This document shows, piece after piece, positions 60,445-64,000 of a stretch of DNA of 64,000 bases (within the stretch, counting starts at the first letter, position 1; the number at the start of each line of letters is the position of its first letter). The notes beneath the pieces were generated by a model, which ran no database searches, was not told the DNA's origin, and worked only from the letters and a program-made list of their open reading frames with translations. The position numbers and the translations under genes were made by a program. The DNA is taken from contig CM043969.1 of assembly GCA_014529385.2 (NCBI GenBank), positions 29,716,946 through 29,780,945 of the forward strand. The letters run 5' to 3'. The stretch is from Adiantum capillus-veneris. Its lineage: Eukaryota > Streptophyta > Polypodiopsida > Polypodiales > Pteridaceae.

Positions 60445-61759
60445 GGGAGGGGGTATAGCGGCTTAGTACTTAGGCACCACAAAAGGATGGCGAATCCACA
60501 CACCCTTCACACATACACAAGCTCACTCCAAACACAAGACTAGGTGGCGATTTCGCACACTTCACATGGGCAAAACATTGCAAGGAAACATACTCACAAA
60601 ACCTCAAGCTTTATTTAGAGAATAAGGCGATGAAATGGGGAGCATAGGGTAGGGGAATGAGAAGGGAGAGAGTGGTAGAGCACATGGAGGATAGGTGGGA
60701 GTTGATAGCGAAGACTCGCACGAGGGTTATGGCCATCATTCTTCATTTAGTTGCCCTTCATCTTCCATAGCCAAGGGTGTAGAGGTCATGCTCAAGACAA
60801 GCATGGTGATTGCGGTGATGGTGATGGTGTGGGTGTGTGTGTGTGCACTAGGCACACAAAGTGCATAGTGTGTTCTTTGGTGATGTTGTGTGTGTCTTTA
60901 GTGTGATGGTGACCCCTCTTTATATAGGGGAGGAGGGGGCAGGAATTCTAGAATTTAGAAATGAAGAAATCATTATCTACATAGGCCATGTGACTGTGGG
61001 CCCCACTTGTCTGGCTGTGTGTATATGTGCCAGAACAACAGTCTCATGAAAGAGAGACTAAGAGAGAGAGATGGGTTGATGAAAAAAAGCGAGAGGTGAC
61101 ATGGAGAATAAAGTAATTACAAGAGGGGAGAGAGGGGAGTGTGTTCAGAGGTGAATCTGTGTGCAGATGTGTGTGAACACAAGAAAAATCAGGTAACCAC
61201 TGGGTGGGGATGGGTCTGTGGGCACCTTTTTCAGTGAAACTGAGTGTGTGTGAGTGTGGGGAAGGTTATTTAGCTACAAGACAAGAGATATGGCGCCCTT
61301 TAGAGAGAGAGGGGGGTATTTGGGTCATGGGATATGATAGGAGAGAGAAAGAGGGGGTGGGGTATACTATTTTGGAAGATAGGGTAAGTTGCATGTGAGT
61401 TAGGGTGCATTATTGGTGAGTTATAATGCATTATTGGTGAGAGGTGGGGTAGCTTGAGGGGAGAGAGAAAGGAGAAAGGACAAGGGGAAGAGAGAGGGGG
61501 TTGACCTTTTGAGTGGAGGAGAGGAAAAGGGACACACGGCGGGGCAACAGTGAAGAAAAAGGAGGCAAGGTGGGGATGGGCTACCCCGCAGGCATGAGGT
61601 GGCCTATTTTACCTTTCTTATATATTTACATAATCATACTTTATTTTTTTCTTACTTTTTCCAATGCCTTTTATCACTTCCTCCCTAAGAGGGGGTTTTC
61701 ATGGGGTGGGGACGAGAGAAGAGGGGTGTGGGAGCTTGGCTTGTGAAAAGCCCCCATCA
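59345..61759 (-). repeat. 3' LTR of a minus-strand Tat-lineage element (about 2.4 kb)
   Basis: On the minus strand it starts TGATGGGGGC at 61,759, right after a polypurine tract, and ends GCATGCGTCA at 59,345, where RNase H of the older element is cut. A TATA box (CTATATAAAG) lies at 60,927-60,918. About 450 bp further in the sense direction is a (CT)n tract (60,441-60,387). The right part is GC-richer and G-rich on the plus strand; the left part is AT-rich. No gene inside. Confidence 0.7.
60918..60927 (-). promoter_or_regulatory. LTR TATA box of the Tat element
   Basis: CTATATAAAG on the minus strand; it places U3 at 61,759-60,930 and the transcription start near 60,890. Confidence 0.6.
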
Positions 61760-61762
61760 TTA

Positions 61763-61777
61763 GCCCTCCCCTTTTGG
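61763..61777 (-). other. Polypurine tract of the Tat element
   Basis: CCAAAAGGGGAGGGC on the minus strand, between the end of the pol frame (61,788) and the LTR start. Confidence 0.75.
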
Positions 61778-61787
61778 CTAGAGGCAT

Positions 61788-64000
61788 TCATGTCTCTAGC
61801 TCATCTGTTTGATCATTATTGTCGGAGGTGGCGGCTGATGGTGTGTCCTCATCTGGAATGTCAATTGGTGGAGCCTGGTCAAATCGAAGAAAATAAGGTT
61901 TAAGTCACCAACCATTTACCCTGGTTTTATGAAGTTTTCCATCAGCCTCCATAAGTTGGTAGCTTCCATTGGCATACTTTTTCTTGACGATGAAAGGACC
62001 TTCCCATCGGAGTAGGAGTTTCTTATCCTTGCGCGTGTCGAAGCGATTGTCGTAGCGGAGCACCAACATTCCTTTCTTCAATTCTTTTTTTCGGAGATGC
62101 TCGTTAAAGCTAAGCCGTCTATGCTCTGCTTGTGCTGCATAATAATTTATTGCTTCTTCTCTGTCCAACTGCAGTCTTTCCAAGTTGATGATGTGATCTC
62201 TCAAATGCATGTTGGGCTGTTGAAGTTGGCTTGCCATTACTCTGAGACTTTGTAGTTGCACTTCAATGGGCAAGATTGCTTCCTTACCAAATACTGGATG
62301 ATACGGTGTGAATCCCAAGGATGTACGAAATGAAGTTCTGTAGGCCCATAAAGCTGGTAGTAGATACTTATCCAAGTCTCCAGGATGATTGTTTACCTGC
62401 TTGGTAATAATTTTAGAAACCATTCCATTTACCTTTTCAACTAGGCCATTACATTGAGGGTAATATGGTGAAGAGTGCCTCCTTGTAATGCCCAGTTTCT
62501 GCATTAATTCTCCTATCATGTCTACTCTGAAACCTGGCCCTCTATCAGAGATGATCTCTAAAGGTGTGCCAAACCTACAGCATATGTGCTCGTAGATAAA
62601 TTTAGCTATCTCTACCGCTGTGATTCTAGTGGTGGCTGTAGCCTCTGCACATCTAGTCATGTAGTCGACCCCCATGATAATGTAGAATTTTCCTGAGTTG
62701 GCCCTAGGTAATGGCCCAATGACATCGATACCCCATTTTTCAAATGGGCCATATGAGAGAATAGGTGTCTGTGGTTCAGGCATAAGTGACCTAGTGCCGG
62801 CCTTTTGACACAACTTACACGTTTTGCACCAGTGGTGTACATCACGGTTGAGGCTAGGCCATATGAAGCCTGCCTGCAAGATTTTCCTACTTGTTATGTC
62901 TAGGGTAAAGTGACCACCACAAACCCCGTCGTGACAACTAGCAATTACTCCCGTGATTTCCTGAGAGAGAGGGACCTTCCTTAGTATTTGGTCCTTACCC
63001 TTACAGTACAAACCGTCATTGATGAGTCGATACCTTGTGGCCTTCCGCGCCAGCCATTGCTTCTGTCCCTTTGTTAAATCTGATGGACATTCCCCTGTTT
63101 CCAAAAAATGCATGATGTCAGGCAAGGCATCACTTCCTTGAAATAGAGGGAGCTTTAGTTTTATTGCTCCAACCACCACTTCCTGTAGTCTTTCACTTGC
63201 TAGGGCATCTGCTTCTTGGTTTTGAGCCCTTGGGATATGGTGTATTTGAACTTCTTCAAACTTACCCAACAAGGTTTTTACACCACTTAAGTGAGTCCTT
63301 AAACTAGGATTCTTGCATGTCCATGCTCCATTTACTTGACTTACCAAAAGTAGAGCATCCCCAAATACATTAAGGCGTTGTACACCTTGTGAGACGCACC
63401 ATTGTAAACCCTTGGTTAGTGCTGCATACTCAGATTCATTGTTAGAATGTGAATCTAACAATTGGACCAACGAAAATACCTTTGTCCCTTTGTCATCAAA
63501 GACCACTATGCCTGCAGCTGCTTTGTCGGACGCTCGCTTGTAGGCTCCATCAAAGTAGAGAGAGTATGCCCCTTCTACCATGGGTGGTACTGGAGGTAAT
63601 CGGACTTCTCCTTCCTTAGATTGCTTCTCCTTCCCTTCAAAGACTTGGTAGGTCATGAGTCCCCCCAAAATTGCCCTTGTCGTGCTTTCTACCTGTACCG
63701 TGTCGTCAAACTCTTGCAGACGAACTAGCCATTTAGTAATTCTAGCAGACACATCCATGTGTTGTACAACATAGGGAAATATTTCATCCATGGTTCAGGT
63801 CATATATGTGTTGACCTGAACTTTGTAGTTGCAAATCTAAGAGCTAGGACTAAGTGTTCCACATGGGTGAAACCTTTCTCTCCTGCTGTCATCATTCGAC
63901 TAGAGAAGTAGATTGGCCTCATGAAAAATGTCATCGTATCCTTTTGGAGTAGCACAACCCCCAATGAGTCATCACCAACACTTGAGGTGACATAGAAATT
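61788..64000 (-). pseudogene. Tat-lineage pol: RNase H, archaeal-type RNase H, integrase
   Basis: A 628-codon open frame (63,791-61,905). Residues 75-200 are a second, archaeal-type RNase H (D81 in YFDGAYK, E119, D145, D195), a mark of the Tat lineage. An HHCC finger follows (H287, H294, C325, C328), then integrase with D356, D416 and E452 (35 residues between the last two) and a C-terminal RWEGPFIVKK box. The stop at 61,905 is TGA where Arg is expected (NGW then LKPYF), so the frame once ended at 61,788. Right of 63,791 the first RNase H continues to the edge in another frame (TGA at 63,800-63,802, frameshift near 63,795). RT and gag lie outside the window. Confidence 0.9.

Overview
This is a window of a nuclear plant genome, rich in transposable elements. 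The evidence is a plant leucine-rich-repeat receptor kinase gene, short GT-AG introns, Ty3/gypsy and Ty1/copia LTR retrotransposons of plant type, tRNA-derived SINEs, a Mutator-like DNA transposon, and very many long (GA)n, (AC)n and (AT)n microsatellites. The species cannot be named from sequence alone. The abundance of old, nested elements suggests a large genome, such as that of a fern, lycophyte or gymnosperm, but this is inference.

Layout. 1-1,377 (minus): 5' part of an LRR receptor-like kinase of the TDR/PXL/MIK1 type, the only clear host gene; it runs off the left edge. 2,300-21,909: a nested block. A minus-strand copia element (3' LTR and polypurine tract near 2,690-2,820; 5' LTR and initiator-tRNA-Met primer site at 21,581-21,909) surrounds a plus-strand giant Ty3/gypsy element of the Athila/Tat type (about 3,070-20,853). 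The gypsy element carries, in order, a 5' LTR remnant, a tRNA-Asp-like primer site, an array of diverged repeats of about 285 bp centred on a palindrome, gag, protease, reverse transcriptase, RNase H, two integrase HHCC zinc fingers, the integrase core, a second retropepsin domain, a second array of the same palindrome, a long coiled-coil accessory ORF, a polypurine tract and a 912-bp 3' LTR. All its reading frames are broken.

22-42 kb is mostly intergenic: microsatellites, two SINE-like units, a near-perfect 145-bp hairpin (25.7 kb), a dead gypsy integrase (27-29 kb), a direct segmental duplication (30.2-35.7 kb) bounded by AC repeats, and several strong splice-site pairs that could belong to a non-coding transcript. 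42,149-47,910 is a decayed Mutator-like transposon with long terminal inverted repeats, a plus-strand transposase with a SWIM-type zinc finger, and a divergent companion gene on the minus strand.

48-59.3 kb holds two partial copies of a second gypsy family (three CCHC knuckles in the better copy). Between them lies a two-gene cassette (51.5-54.4 kb), each gene with one small intron, of no recognised function and nearly intact. From 59,345 to the right edge a minus-strand Tat-lineage element (LTR of about 2.4 kb, polypurine tract, archaeal-type RNase H and integrase) has inserted into the second gypsy copy and is the youngest element seen.

Apart from the receptor kinase and perhaps the two-gene cassette, nothing here looks like a working host gene. 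The most unusual parts are the palindrome arrays placed before both ORF blocks of the giant gypsy element, its second protease, its paired HHCC fingers, the companion gene of the Mutator-like element, the orphan two-gene cassette and the miRNA-like hairpin.
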